From: Dendrolimus kikuchii
Taxonomy: Eukaryota > Arthropoda > Insecta > Lepidoptera > Lasiocampidae
Length of the DNA: 64,000 nucleotides
Reading direction: 5' to 3'
NCBI GenBank assembly: GCA_019925095.2
Contig: CM034401.1
Span: forward strand, 17,367,338 to 17,431,337
Made by a program: the position numbers and the translations under genes. Of this stretch, positions 32,724 through 43,215 are shown piece after piece; within the stretch, counting starts at the first letter, position 1, and each line of letters begins with the position of its first letter. A model generated the notes under the pieces. That model was not told the origin of the DNA, did no database searches, and saw nothing but the letters and a program-made list of their open reading frames with translations.

Positions 32724-33110
32724 TTCTGCTTCTTGTTTAAAGAGCAGGCGTTAATACAGGTTACAATGTACACCATTTTTATGTTAGTGCCATTTGCCCC
32801 CGAAAAATTCACTTCATTTTATATCGCAAACTCGATGCTTGATATATTCTCATGCCGATCTCTTGGTATGAGTGTATATGTCCATTTTCGGCATTAAAGC
32901 TACATTTAAACAAAATTACAATAAAAACGATCCAGTATTCCCAGTGTTTTCCGAAAACTTAACAGAAAGACATATCGAGTTACTATCGCATTTTTATAGA
33001 CGATGCATTTTTATATCTATGAACTTGAGAAATGATTGGTCTCATCCAAACTTTCATCCTCTATTACAAACATTCCTAGTTTTATTTATCTATCCCCCGT
33101 CAATGAAAAC
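32724..33110. other. No gene seen; flank of minisatellite
   Basis: Includes a phrase with GATCTCTTGGTATGAGTG and TCCATTTTCGGCATTAAAGC. The open frame that starts here continues into the minisatellite only because the 8-bp repeat has no stop in any frame. Confidence 0.35.
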
Positions 33111-33119
33111 TACAAAAAT

Positions 33120-33990
33120 GACAAAAGGGACAACATCAGCAAAAAGGACAAAAAGAGCAACATGGACAAAAAGGACAAAAAAGAGTTGAAGAGCAAAAGA
33201 GAAAAAGGGCAAAAGGGCAAAAGGGCAAAAGGGCAAAAGGGCAAAAGGGCAAAAGGGCAAAAGGGCAAAAGGGCAAAAGGGCAAAAGGGCAAAAGGGCAA
33301 AAGGGCAAAAGGGCAAAAGGGCAAAAGGGCAAAAGGGCAAAAGGGCAAAAGGGCAAAAGGGCAAAAGGGCAAAAGGGCAAAAGGGCAAAAGGGCAAAAGG
33401 GCAAAAGGGCAAAAGGGCAAAAGGGCAAAAGGGCAAAAGGGCAAAAGGGCAAAAGGGCAAAAGGGCAAAAGGGCAAAAGGGCAAAAGGGCAAAAGGGCAA
33501 AAGGGCAAAAGGGCAAAAGGGCAAAAGGGCAAAAGGGCAAAAGGGCAAAAGGGCAAAAGGGCAAAAGGGCAAAAGGGCAAAAGGGCAAAAGGGCAAAAGG
33601 GCAAAAGGGCAAAAGGGCAAAAGGGCAAAAGGGCAAAAGGGCAAAAGGGCAAAAGGGCAAAAGGGCAAAAGGGCAAAAGGGCAAAAGGGCAAAAGGGCAA
33701 AAGGGCAAAAGGGCAAAAGGGCAAAAGTGCAAAAGTGCAAAAGTGAAAAAGGATAAAAGGGCAAAAGAGCAAAAGGGCAAAAGGGTAAAAGGGAAAAAGG
33801 GCAAAAGGGCAAAAGGGCAAAAGGGCAAAAGGGCAAAGGGAAAAAGGGCAAAAAGGCAAAAGGGCAAAAGGGCAAAAGGGCAAAAGGGCAAAAGGGCAAA
33901 AGGGCAAAAGGGCAAAAGTGCAAAAGTGCAAAAGGACAAAAGGGCAAAAGAGCAAAAGGGCAAAAGGGCAAAAGGGCAAAAAGGACAAAA
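33120..33990. repeat. GGGCAAAA octanucleotide minisatellite with higher-order structure
   Basis: From about 33203 to 33727 the unit AAAAGGGC repeats about 65 times without a visible error. From 33728 to about 33990 it continues with variants (AAAAGTGC, AAAAGAGC, AAAAGGAC, AAAAGGGT). The variant string AAAAGTGCAAAAGTG plus its followers occurs at 33723 and again 191 bp later at 33914, a higher-order duplication of about 24 units. The left edge (33120-33200) contains decayed units (AAAAAGGAC). Because 24 bp equals eight codons, five or six frames are open, giving Lys/Gly/Gln- and Phe/Cys/Pro-rich frames up to 340 codons; these are artefacts. GGG every 8 bp makes it a candidate G-quadruplex tract. 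Confidence 0.97.
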
Positions 33991-33999
33991 TAACCAAAA

Positions 34000-34335
34000 T
34001 GATGAAAATGGCAAATCACAAAACCAACCAAAGCCTGTCCCACTTTTGGGATAATCTTTACATAAATCTATCCCAAAATCTATCCCATTATCCGGGATGA
34101 AAAATATCCCATGTCCACCCTCGGTATTCAAATTACATATGTACCGAGTATCAGCCAAATCGGTCCAAAAGTCTTTCCGTAAAAGGATAACAAACAGAGC
34201 GACAAATATACTTTTATCCCGGAAACTATCCCATTTTCCGGGATAAAAAGTATCCTATGTTCATTCTCGGCATCGAAAATATATATATACTGAGTTTCAG
34301 CCAAATCCGTCCAGTAGTTTTTACGTGAAAACGGA
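34000..34335 (+). repeat. RepJ-like tract (repeated GGGATAAAAAGTATCC module)
   Basis: TATCCGGGATGAAAAATATC, CCATGTCCACCCTCGGTATT and AGCCAAATCGGTCCAAAAGT, then again TTCCGGGATAAAAAGTATCC, TTCATTCTCGGCATCG and CAAATCCGTCCAGTAGTTTT, ending TACGTGAAAACGGAACAGAC. The second unit restates the first about 150 bp later. It relates to 23305-23430. Confidence 0.6.

Positions 34336-34336
<1 letters not shown>

Positions 34337-34412
<76 letters not shown>
34337..34412. repeat. CAGA tetranucleotide microsatellite
   Basis: About 18 CAGA units follow the RepJ end and are followed by GTTACTTTCGCATTTATAAT, the usual right flank of this repeat type. Confidence 0.95.
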
Positions 34413-34439
34413 GTTACTTTCGCATTTATAATATTAATA

Positions 34440-34645
34440 GGGATTGTATTTTTTTAAGTTTATATTTATTGTAGTTTTACTAATAAATCCTATGTTATGA
34501 GTATATTTGACAAGGTTAAATTTTTAATGATAAATGATTGATATAAATATTTTATATAAAATAATAAAATAAAACTACTAAACTATACTATAATAAACCT
34601 GTAAATGGTTCGAATTTGTTCAATGCGCTTAAAATGTAAAAAAGA
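34440..34645. other. No gene seen
   Basis: AT-rich spacer. Confidence 0.3.
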
Positions 34646-34649
34646 TTAA

Positions 34650-34800
34650 GGGGCCTAATTCGAACCAGCAGACTCCAAAAATGCAATTTTTAAAAGTTCT
34701 GTCTGTCTGTCTGTTAGAGCATCACTTAAAAACTACTGAACGGATTTAAATGAAATTCGAAACAGAGTTTTCTTTCTCTTCAAGCCTGTGAATTGGCATT
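34650..34800 (+). repeat. RepO (copy 1)
   Basis: ACCAGCAGACTCCAAAAATG, TGTCTGTCTGTC, AGAGCATCACTTAAAAACTA and GAACGGATTTAAATGAAATT match 40505-40690. Confidence 0.6.
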
Positions 34801-34899
34801 AAATTACATTGGACTCCCATAGAATAAATACAAAATGAAGTTGAAACAAAACTAATCGAGAGTATATATCACAACTAATGATGGGTTTCTATAGCTTAA

Positions 34900-35005
34900 T
34901 ACCGATTATGTACCCTACCACTGGTAGAAATTTTCTATTGCTACTACTGCTTTACTACTAGTTGAGGCAAGCGAATGGATAGTAAAGATATAGAAGCACG
35001 GCCTA
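34900..35005. repeat. MITE-Q partial copy
   Basis: TACTAGTTGAGGCAAGCGAA, TGGATAGTAAAGATATAGAA and a GCACGGCC end match the right arm of MITE-Q. Confidence 0.45.
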
Positions 35006-35236
35006 AGTCAGTCTGTAATTAAGGTTACTGAAAAATGGATGAAAGGTAAAATATGTATTGATCATTTATTATCAACATTTCAATCTAATCCATCCACCCA
35101 TTCTAAATTACATTGTTTGTAATTAAGAATGGAATTGGTAAAAGTGAAATATGGTGGTAACAGTGATTTTGTTTGGATGATTACGAGTTTGTTTGTTCTT
35201 ACTTTTTATCCGTGCAGTAACCGAAAAATACGAGCA

Positions 35237-35475
35237 AACACCCTACCACCTGGTAGGGTATTTGCCCGTCGGGATGGCTACCACACCCGGTCTAAAGTAT
35301 GTCGCAATAACAACCTTGAGTTGTGTTCCGGCATTACTGGTCAGGCTCCAGTGTCCTTTAGAGAGCGGCAGCACATCAGTAGCACCTTCGGTGTAACATA
35401 TGTCCATAGGCGATGGTAAACGCTTTCAATCAGGTGAGCCGTCTGCCTGTCTGCTGATCTCATGCAATAAAAATA
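35237..35475 (+). mobile_element. RepF copy
   Basis: ACCCTACCACCTGGTAGGGT precedes ATTTGCCCGTCGGGATGGCT. Then come CTAAAGTATGTCGCAATAAC, CGGCATTACTGGTCAGGCTC, TAGCACCTTCGGTGTAACAT, CCGTCTGCCTGTCTGCTGAT and GCAATAAAAATAATTG. CTACCACCTGGTAG forms a small perfect palindrome at the left edge. Frames of 96 and 67 codons here are incidental. Confidence 0.8.
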
Positions 35476-35479
35476 ATTG

Positions 35480-36152
35480 CATGAACCGATTATCATAAAA
35501 TTTGGTTCTTATGTGTATAGTTGCTATGATGGTAAAGAGAATAGGATAGTTGTTATTACTAAAATAATATAAAGTGACTATCTTTTTGATAATATTTCTA
35601 TTTAAGTAGAGCGAGATAATATAATGCACGATGGCATCATCATATCCATAAATGTAAACCTCCAAAAAGCAGAAAAGAGTATACGGGGTCAAAATTAAAC
35701 CGACACAAACGCAAAACTACGTATATACTATACATAAGTTTCCTCACAAATGTCTGTAAAAAGTGTTTCGTCTCATTTGGCACTTTTGTTCACATAGTCT
35801 CCATCCATACTTTCATTCGTTTGAGTATTCAGCTTACTGATTCTCTATTTACATTTTGAAAATATTCAAAAATCAGAGTGTGGTTTACTTACTAAAGTTA
35901 TAATTTCTTTGATGCTATCAAACATTCCGAAAGTGAACGCAGCTTACCATTCCGCCCACTAACAAAATTAAAAACTTTTAAAAAGCAATTTTAATTTAGC
36001 TGAATTTTGCGAATGTTGCAGTTAACAACGCAGGGGCTTATGTTTAAAATTGAAGTGAGCCAGAATATTATAACAGCTAGCGGTGTAGTAAGTTATATTT
36101 AACTGGAAGGCGCAAAAGCCAACAAATTTATTAGTTTCATGCTAAATTGAGC
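35480..36152. other. No gene seen
   Basis: AT-rich. No repeat partner in the window. Confidence 0.35.
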
Positions 36153-36835
36153 CGGTGTTTTTTTTTTAATTTCTCCATATCCTGACACATACTTGTTAGG
36201 GGCTCTTTTGTTCTTTGTTTCTTTTTATTCTTTTTAATGCCAAATCTTATTCTACTGCAATGTATTCTTATAAAATGTTGTGCCTAAACAATTCTACTTT
36301 TTTTTTTCATATAATTCTGCTGCTTAATTTATTACGTATTTTTATACTAATACTTGCTTTTCTGGTTATATGTGTATTTACTATTCTCTTAATGTCTAGA
36401 CAGTGGTACATAGTAACATCTAATTGTGCGACTATATTTGTAACACAATAAGAAAAAATTAATTTGTTCTGTATAAAGTGTAAATAAGTTATTTTTTGTT
36501 TGTTTATTAGAATGTATTGTATTTTATTTAGGTACTTGATAAGGATTATATAATATTTACTAGTACTACATCTATTTTATTTATTTATTTACTACGCTTG
36601 CTTTTTCTGCTTGCTTGCTGCATATTCTATGTAATTTATAAACAATATACGCTTTCTATCCTATTTGTTCCTTTTATTCACTATATTTACTTTTTTAATA
36701 CAAAACGCCATAAAATCGTCGAGCCAGTGCCAGTGTTTATTTTCTTAAAATTTGCTAAATCATATTTTATTAATTTTAATTTACTGGAAAAAATATATGT
36801 ATTGGTGCACAAAAATCTTGGCTAACACTATTTAT
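36153..36835 (-). other. T-rich tract, possibly an inverted LINE 3' region
   Basis: A T11 run at about 36157 is followed by 670 bp of T-rich sequence with several open, Leu/Phe/Tyr-rich frames (36215-36451, 36598-36825). The layout resembles the poly(A) plus 3' UTR of the minus-strand LINE at 50182-50996. There is no coding block to confirm it and I found no target duplication. Confidence 0.2.
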
Positions 36836-36839
36836 AATC

Positions 36840-37310
36840 CTTCGAGTAAACATTCTTTACCAACGTACTAGCGGCCTCGAAAAAATATTATGACACCTTA
36901 TTTAAAAACAACACTATACCGAAATACTGTGGGAAAACCTCAACTGGGAGCTTATTCCTAATCCCCAGAATACGCAAAAGAAACGTTCTTAAGAGCCGTT
37001 GCGTAAATGAGGAAAGTTACTGAAGGAAGTGCGACTGAACGCGCAGCCGTTGGCGACGAATACAAAGAAGACCAAGTCATAATTTTGAAGCTTTCTGTAC
37101 AAATGACAGAAGACGCAAAAAGTCACGAAACCCCTATTTTAAAGGATCATTCATCGTCTATTTCTTTCATAATCATATTTTTCCAGTCATTTTGTCTCAT
37201 ATACTCCTCTATTATGACATATTATGTCTATTACAATCACGGGAATGATATAACATTATTAAGATACATTTTTTTATTGTGTTAGCTGAGGTATAATTCC
37301 TTTTTTGACT
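36840..37310. other. No gene seen
   Basis: A 92-codon frame (37007-37285) starts MRKVTEGSATERAAVGDEYK, unremarkable afterwards. No homology recognised. Confidence 0.3.
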
Positions 37311-38210
37311 TAATAAAACTACGCTTTATTGGTTTTAAGCGCGGTATTTGATTTGATGTTTATTATTCCGACGTTTCGGACACTTTTCAGTAGCCGTGAT
37401 TACGAAAGACAAAGATGTCAAGTGTCAAAGAGTATTGTTAAAATTTAATTTAGCCTACTGCGATCTTGTTCATTTTCATTAATTAGTTTTAATTTTTGTT
37501 AATGGTTATTATTTATTCTATGGGAGCCTAATCTAATTTAACACCGCTTCGCAACATGTTATTTTTATTTATTACAGGAGTTCAGCAGACAGGCAGACGG
37601 CCCACTTAATGGAAAGCGGTTACCATCGCCTATGGACATTTGCAACACCAAAGGTGCTATAAATGCGCTGCTGCTCTCTTAAAGGAAACTGGAACCTGGT
37701 CACTAATGCCGGAACACAACACAAGGTTGTTATGGCGGCAAACTCTAGACCAGGGGTGGTCGCCATCCAGTCGAGCAAATACCCTACCACCTGGCAAATC
37801 ATGTTGTGGCTTGAACAGAAGAAGTGACGCAAAAACCCTTCAGCAACATGCCTAGCACTAATAATTTTATATAATACTAGCGGCCCCGGCAGACGTTGTC
37901 CTGCTCTGAAAAAATAAAAATGTAGGGCCCGATCCCAGCGGGCACCTACCGGTTCCAATTGTGGATTTAAACCATCCGGCGACCCACTCAAACACACAAA
38001 AACAAAATCACCAAAATCGCTCCAGGTGATTAGGAGGATTCTAGAACCCGATCTCAGCACCACCTACCGGTTCTAATTGTGAATCTAAACCATCCGGGAA
38101 CCCACTCAAACACACAAAAACAAAATCATCAAAATCGGTCCAGGTGATTAGGAGGATTCTAGAACCCGATCTCAGCGCCACCTACAAATTCTAACGGGAT
38201 AAAAAGTATC
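37311..38210. repeat. 900-bp tandem duplication, unit 1
   Basis: Every line of this segment is repeated exactly 900 bp further on, with no difference that I can see. The unit is a mosaic: RepX left part (37311-37560), RepF on the minus strand (37561-37798), a RepX-like phrase (37799-37870) and RepK with its tandem block (37880-38210). It starts exactly at the RepX terminus TAATAAAACTACG. The join at 38210/38211 cuts RepK in the middle. Confidence 0.97.
37561..37798 (-). mobile_element. RepF copy inside duplication unit 1
   Basis: TTATTACAGGAGTTCAGCAG, GACGGCCCACTTAATGGAAA, CGCCTATGGACATTTGCAAC and AAATACCCTACCACCTGGCA are the RepF blocks on the minus strand. The duplicate lies at 38461-38698. 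A 147-codon minus frame through RepF and RepK (37620-38063, duplicated at 38520-38963) is a shadow of repeats. Confidence 0.85.
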
Positions 38211-39110
38211 TAATAAAACTACGCTTTATTGGTTTTAAGCGCGGTATTTGATTTGATGTTTATTATTCCGACGTTTCGGACACTTTTCAGTAGCCGTGAT
38301 TACGAAAGACAAAGATGTCAAGTGTCAAAGAGTATTGTTAAAATTTAATTTAGCCTACTGCGATCTTGTTCATTTTCATTAATTAGTTTTAATTTTTGTT
38401 AATGGTTATTATTTATTCTATGGGAGCCTAATCTAATTTAACACCGCTTCGCAACATGTTATTTTTATTTATTACAGGAGTTCAGCAGACAGGCAGACGG
38501 CCCACTTAATGGAAAGCGGTTACCATCGCCTATGGACATTTGCAACACCAAAGGTGCTATAAATGCGCTGCTGCTCTCTTAAAGGAAACTGGAACCTGGT
38601 CACTAATGCCGGAACACAACACAAGGTTGTTATGGCGGCAAACTCTAGACCAGGGGTGGTCGCCATCCAGTCGAGCAAATACCCTACCACCTGGCAAATC
38701 ATGTTGTGGCTTGAACAGAAGAAGTGACGCAAAAACCCTTCAGCAACATGCCTAGCACTAATAATTTTATATAATACTAGCGGCCCCGGCAGACGTTGTC
38801 CTGCTCTGAAAAAATAAAAATGTAGGGCCCGATCCCAGCGGGCACCTACCGGTTCCAATTGTGGATTTAAACCATCCGGCGACCCACTCAAACACACAAA
38901 AACAAAATCACCAAAATCGCTCCAGGTGATTAGGAGGATTCTAGAACCCGATCTCAGCACCACCTACCGGTTCTAATTGTGAATCTAAACCATCCGGGAA
39001 CCCACTCAAACACACAAAAACAAAATCATCAAAATCGGTCCAGGTGATTAGGAGGATTCTAGAACCCGATCTCAGCGCCACCTACAAATTCTAACGGGAT
39101 AAAAAGTATC
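38211..39110. repeat. 900-bp tandem duplication, unit 2
   Basis: Identical to unit 1 by eye. After 39110 RepK continues normally (CTATGTCCGTCTCTTGG), so unit 2 has the natural right flank and unit 1 the natural left flank. Confidence 0.97.
38461..38698 (-). mobile_element. RepF copy inside duplication unit 2
   Basis: Exact copy of 37561-37798. Confidence 0.85.
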
Positions 39111-39235
39111 CTATGTCCGTCTCTTGGTTCTAAGCTACCTCCCCACCAATTTTCAGCCTAATTAGTTCCGTTGTTCTTGAGTTATAAATAGTGTAACTAA
39201 CCCGACTTTTTTTATATATAAGTATATATAATATA
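38780..39235 (-). repeat. RepK, most complete copy
   Basis: GCGGCCCCGGCAGACGTTGT starts it. Two tandem blocks with CACCTACCGGTTCCAATTGT and CAAACACACAAAAACAAAAT follow, then GGGATAAAAAGTATCC, TAAGCTACCTCCCCACCAAT, TTGTTCTTGAGTTATAAATA and a TTTTTATATATAAG end. The part from 39111 is outside the duplication. Confidence 0.7.
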
Positions 39236-39345
39236 GATTAAAATGAGTGGGAGGTTTGCGTCTTAATAGTTTTGATGATTGGATTCCACACTGGTAGTAC
39301 TTGTCAACCATCTTCTCTATTTAATTTTGGCTGTTTTTTTTCACA
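39236..39345 (+). repeat. RepX right-part fragment
   Basis: ATTAAAATGAGTGGGAGG, GTCTTAATAGTTTTGATGAT, TGGATTCCACACTGGTAGTA and CTTGTCAACCATCTTCTCTA match 25505-25700. Confidence 0.55.
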
Positions 39346-39685
39346 TGCTTTTTTTGACTTTCAAATATATTGAGTAATGACTTATAATTCAATTTAAAGT
39401 ATTATTCTCCTTATTAAAATTAAGTGTAGAAAGTAGGATTCATTAGCAACTTATGTTCTGTATTTTGTATTTGTATCATGCAGTGTGATCTGTGTATAAT
39501 AAATAAATCAGGTTCAACCCTGATATATGAGAGCACTGGCCATATCTTTTTTAATGACGAGAAATCCGATCGAGGTTTAACCTCTGCAAGGAAAGCGCGT
39601 TGGGGGCATGTAATATTCGCGTTGTTGAGGTGGCACTATCCCCCACAAGAAGTACTATTTTAACTCGAGTCGAGGGGATACTCAA
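39346..39685. other. No gene seen
   Basis: AT-rich to about 39590, then GC-richer sequence leading into RepG. Confidence 0.3.
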
Positions 39686-39689
39686 GGAA

Positions 39690-39800
39690 ACCCCTAAGTG
39701 TCCCGTCCTTCGCCTTTATGCCAGGGCCACAAGTATAGGGCCTTGCAACTCTGCAGGCCCTGGCAGCTGACGACCCATTGGCCTCATCCATTTCCGAGGA
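39690..39800 (-). repeat. RepG-like fragment
   Basis: AACCCCTAAGTGTCCCGTCC, TTCGCCTTTATGCCAGGGCC, TGCAGGCCCTGGCAG, TGACGACCCATTGGCC parallel 11440-11540. Confidence 0.5.
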
Positions 39801-40149
39801 ACCACGCCTCCGGCGTTTTCATTCTCTCACTAACCACATCTAGTGCAATCATATCTATGGCGAGTACCGACAAAGTTAATTTTCTCAAAGACGTGACACG
39901 TTACGGTAGCAGACTTGGTAAATTCGCAAGTTATATATTTATGTAGACGAATTTCAAGGTATACAGAAGTGATACACGAGTCACCGAGTTACGCGAAGAA
40001 GCTTAATTTTATCCTGAACTTAAGTAACGTATCATTTTACTTCAACACCTTAGTGTATTATTTATTTATAGAAAGCCAACAACTTGAACTAATCAGTACA
40101 TTAAGCACAGATAGATAATACTTTATTTATAGTCTATAATATAATAAAT

Positions 40150-40435
40150 TAGCGGTCTTGGCAGACGTTATCCTGCCCTGTAATAATAAAAATCTAGGAC
40201 CCGATTCTAGTGTCTCCTACCGGTTCTAATTGTGAATCTAAATCATCTGGGGACCCACTCAAACACACACAAATAGATAATTAAAATCGGTCCAGGAGAT
40301 TAGGAGGATCCTAGAATCCGATCCCAGCACCACCTACTGGTTCCAATTGTAAATCTAAACCATCTGGGGACCCACTCAAACACACACAAAAGTGTCATCA
40401 AAACCGGTAAACTCGTTCTCAAGTATTGCGCGTAC
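40150..40435 (-). repeat. RepK with two tandem blocks
   Basis: GCGGTCTTGGCAGACGTTAT, TCTCCTACCGGTTCTAATTG, GGGGACCCACTCAAACACAC, AGATTAGGAGGATCCTAGAA, then CACCTACTGGTTCCAATTGT and GGGGACCCACTCAAACACAC again. Confidence 0.7.
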
Positions 40436-40504
40436 ATACATATCTACGAGTCATTATTGTTTATATAGATTAGATAAGAAGTTTATAAAATACATTTAAA
40501 AATT

Positions 40505-40690
40505 ATATAAAATCAGGGGAAAGTAATGCGGACCAGCAGACACCAAAAATGCAACCTTTATAAATTTTTGTCTGTCTGTCTATTCGAGCATTGCGTGAAA
40601 GATACTGAAGGGATTTAAATAAAATTCAATGCAGAACTAGGTTATATTCCGGGTCAACACCTATGTACTTTTAATATGTTTCTATGTTGT
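40505..40690 (+). repeat. RepO (copy 2)
   Basis: GACCAGCAGACACCAAAAAT, TTGTCTGTCTGTCTATTCGA, GCATTGCGTGAAAGATACTG and AGGGATTTAAATAAAATTCA parallel 34650-34800. Confidence 0.6.
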
Positions 40691-41385
40691 AATTCAGTAA
40701 TGAATATGTTATCATATTCATTAGTGAATAAAGCGACAATAAAGCGCTATTATTAATCATCATACTTATTTTCTTACACATTAATCTTCTACATCAAGTT
40801 TTCTCATTTCATATAATTTAGCAATACCAAATGTCGAAATCGTAGAAGGAGGCGACCTAGACCAATAATGCTAGACATAATCCAGACCCCCGAAAGTGGT
40901 TCACGAGAAACTTTGGGAGGCCTTTATCGCCTCAAATCGTTGACAATGTTCCAACTCGTTTCGGTAACAATACGAATACTAGCAGCAGTCGAGAGAGAAG
41001 TTTGTGCGTGTTTATAAATTTGCCTTGGATATCGTAAAGTTTTAACAAAGCTGCGACAAGAAGTTTGAAATTTCAAGCTGAAATTTTAGAACCATCAACA
41101 TCAATTATTTAAACTAACGCCACGGACTTGAAAATCAATATTGAGATGTACGCGTATGCCACGACTCTGTTGCACACGTCGCCAATTACTTCGTGTAGTT
41201 GTCACTAAGCCCGAATCCGTGGCCAGACCGTAATTTATGAATCAGTAGCAGAAAGCCCGCGTCGCAATCTGAAATGACTTGTTTCAGAATGCTGGCCGAA
41301 AAAGTATGCACTTCGTAGGAAGTTTTCAGACCTAATATTGCTATAATTACAACATGCCGACGATGAAGGAACAAAATTGTAATGA
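40691..41385. other. No gene seen
   Basis: Mixed composition with no recognised frame. 40830-41050 is slightly GC-richer and has no partner in the window. Confidence 0.35.
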
Positions 41386-41389
41386 AAAC

Positions 41390-41510
41390 TGCACATCGTG
41401 ATAGCCGATGTGTCAAACTCACCAAGTCACCTGAATTATACTGTCCGTTCCCTTAGAAATTGGTAGCCCTGAGCTCAACAGTGCGATATTAATATCCTGT
41501 TATTACGTAA
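41390..41510 (+). repeat. RepH SINE tail
   Basis: TAGCCGATGTGTCAAACTCA, CCAAGTCACCTGAATTATAC and TGTCCGTTCCCTTAGAAATT match 21718-21800 of the RepH copy; the TGAGCTCAACAGTGCGATAT end matches its CAGCAGTT end. Confidence 0.6.
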
Positions 41511-41544
41511 TTAGTCAGTAGTTTAAGCAGTTTGTAATGTGCAT

Positions 41545-41745
41545 ATAGTTACAGTTATCAAATGCTGATGGTGAAGGAAAACATCGTTTTAAAACCGGCA
41601 TGTTTATATAACAGATATGTAAAACCCTGTAATCCATCTTGGAATAACGTGGCGGGTATATGTATTCCTCTACGAGTGGAAATATTCGAAGAGCAGTGGG
41701 AACTTAATGCTCTGATATTATATTATATCGAGGGCGTCATAACAA
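41545..41745 (+). repeat. RepH SINE tail, second copy in tandem orientation
   Basis: ATGTGCATATAGTTACAGTT, GCTGATGGTGAAGGAAAACA, CCTGTAATCCATCTTGGAAT, AACGTGGCGGGTATATGTAT, GCAGTGGGAACTTAATGCTC. Two tails sit head to tail within 360 bp. Confidence 0.6.
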
Positions 41746-41982
41746 ATGGCCGTACAGACAAAAGTGTAGTTTTACACAAGGGACAATATTGTGAATAAAA
41801 CAAAACTAGTTGATTGTATAAGGATGAAATTTGGAATACCCGTCTATTTAGGTACACTTCCATACTGGTAAGACTTTTTAAATTGTAACATTTCATATAT
41901 TTTAGTAAACAACAAAAAATGGCATTTTTGCGTATACGCCCATTTGTTATGAAGCCCTGGATATATAGTAAACAAAGTTAGT

Positions 41983-42149
41983 ATCCTAGAGTGGAGACCG
42001 CTTTTCGGCAAGGGTAGCATAGGACACCCTCCAGGCCGGTGGACCGAAGACCTGCTTAAGATCGCCGGCTTGGACGAGGAAGACGGAGGACCGCAATATG
42101 TAGCGCAGACTTGGGGAAAGCTACGTCCAGCAATGGATATTGATTAGCT
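41983..42149 (+). pseudogene. LINE reverse-transcriptase C-terminal fragment
   Basis: The frame reads ILEWRPLFGKGSIGHPPGRW, TEDLLKIAGLDEED and QYVAQTWGKLRPAMDID, then a TAG stop at 42147-42149. The order LEWRP, GxPPxRWTxDLxKxAG, then WxxL matches the C-terminal end of many insect LINE polyproteins. There are no internal stops across about 55 codons. Usual members have W where this one has the acidic DEEDGG stretch, so a small substitution or insertion has changed the middle. It is truncated at the 5' side and no partner domain lies upstream. Confidence 0.7.
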
Positions 42150-43135
42150 GAAGAACAAGAAAGAACAAAGTTAGCTAGTCGCTAATATTAATTAAAAAAC
42201 GTGTCAGTAAATTAAATACAATATGTACATTATATAATTAAATTCTCAGATCTATTCTCGATAATAAAATGGACTAAAAGTCAAAAGCGATATGCGAAGA
42301 AACGATTCTCTGATTCAGATAAGTATATCCCGTGTGCAAATTTCCAAAGGCATATGTGAGAGTTTCACCCGCCGCATATGCTAACTTTAGTCAAAGAGCA
42401 AGATTTGTTTAAAGATAAGTTATACCAGATGCGTCAAAATTAATTTATATCTTGACGTTTATATTCTTACTTGTACTACTATGTATGTACGTCGTAAGAT
42501 TTCTTCTGAACTTGAACTTCGGTTACATAACAAGGTGAATTTTTGCTTTTTCTAAAAGAATATATATTACATACATTTCTGCTTTTTAAAGTACCTTCCT
42601 ATCTGTACAAAAAAAATATTATAAGAAAACTAATTTCAAAAGGCTGAAGACGAAATTTCTCACCATTTCATTTCTCTATTATCCAAACTTTACTTTTATA
42701 TTATCTATATATTAATATACTAGTCTATTATATCACTGATCTATGACCGAACTATAACTTGACAGGATCTTCTTTATCGAGTTATATTCGAAGACTATTT
42801 GACTTTAACTACATTTTCCAAGTGGCAAAGTTTCTTTTTGAAGTTAGAATGTAGTGAACAGTGAGTCTAATATTTGAAGAAATATTTTTTTATTATACAC
42901 AGATACAAAATAGATCTATTTCAAGTAGAATTTTTTGCCAGTAAGCAAGAATTGTAGACTCAGCACCCAAAACCCAGCCACTTTTAAAGAATTATGAGGC
43001 CGAGGATACAAGATTATTCTTAGTTTCGGTCTTAGTCACAAACATATTTATTCTGTACTACATCTAAATTTGTTACGCTACCTAGCTGCTTCTTTAACTG
43101 AAAATAAAGTTTATTAATATTTTTATAAAAAAAAA
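42150..43135. other. No gene seen
   Basis: AT-rich without repeats or frames. Confidence 0.4.
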
Positions 43136-43137
43136 AT

Positions 43138-43215
43138 AATGGTACCATGGAGCTGATCTGATGATGGAGTCGGATGGTGGGCATAGGAACGCCTGTAATA
43201 AATTTAAAAAAATGT
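43138..43215 (-). repeat. RepM fragment
   Basis: ATGGTACCATGGAGCTGATC, TGATGATGGAGTCGGATGGT and GGGCATAGGAAC are the reverse complement of 23578-23640. Confidence 0.65.

Noticed and set aside
33036..34158. Six large open frames (103 to 340 codons) over the minisatellite, Lys/Gly/Gln-rich or Phe/Cys/Pro/Leu-rich
   Set aside because: They exist because an 8-bp repeat without stops is open in nearly every frame; no start context, domain or non-repeat extension supports a gene.
36215..36825. Two hydrophobic frames resembling membrane proteins
   Set aside because: T-rich DNA gives Phe/Leu/Ile-rich frames by chance; no start context or homology recognised.
37620..38963. Two identical 147-codon minus-strand frames, looking like a duplicated gene
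   Set aside because: They run through RepF and RepK and are doubled by the 900-bp duplication; no protein features.
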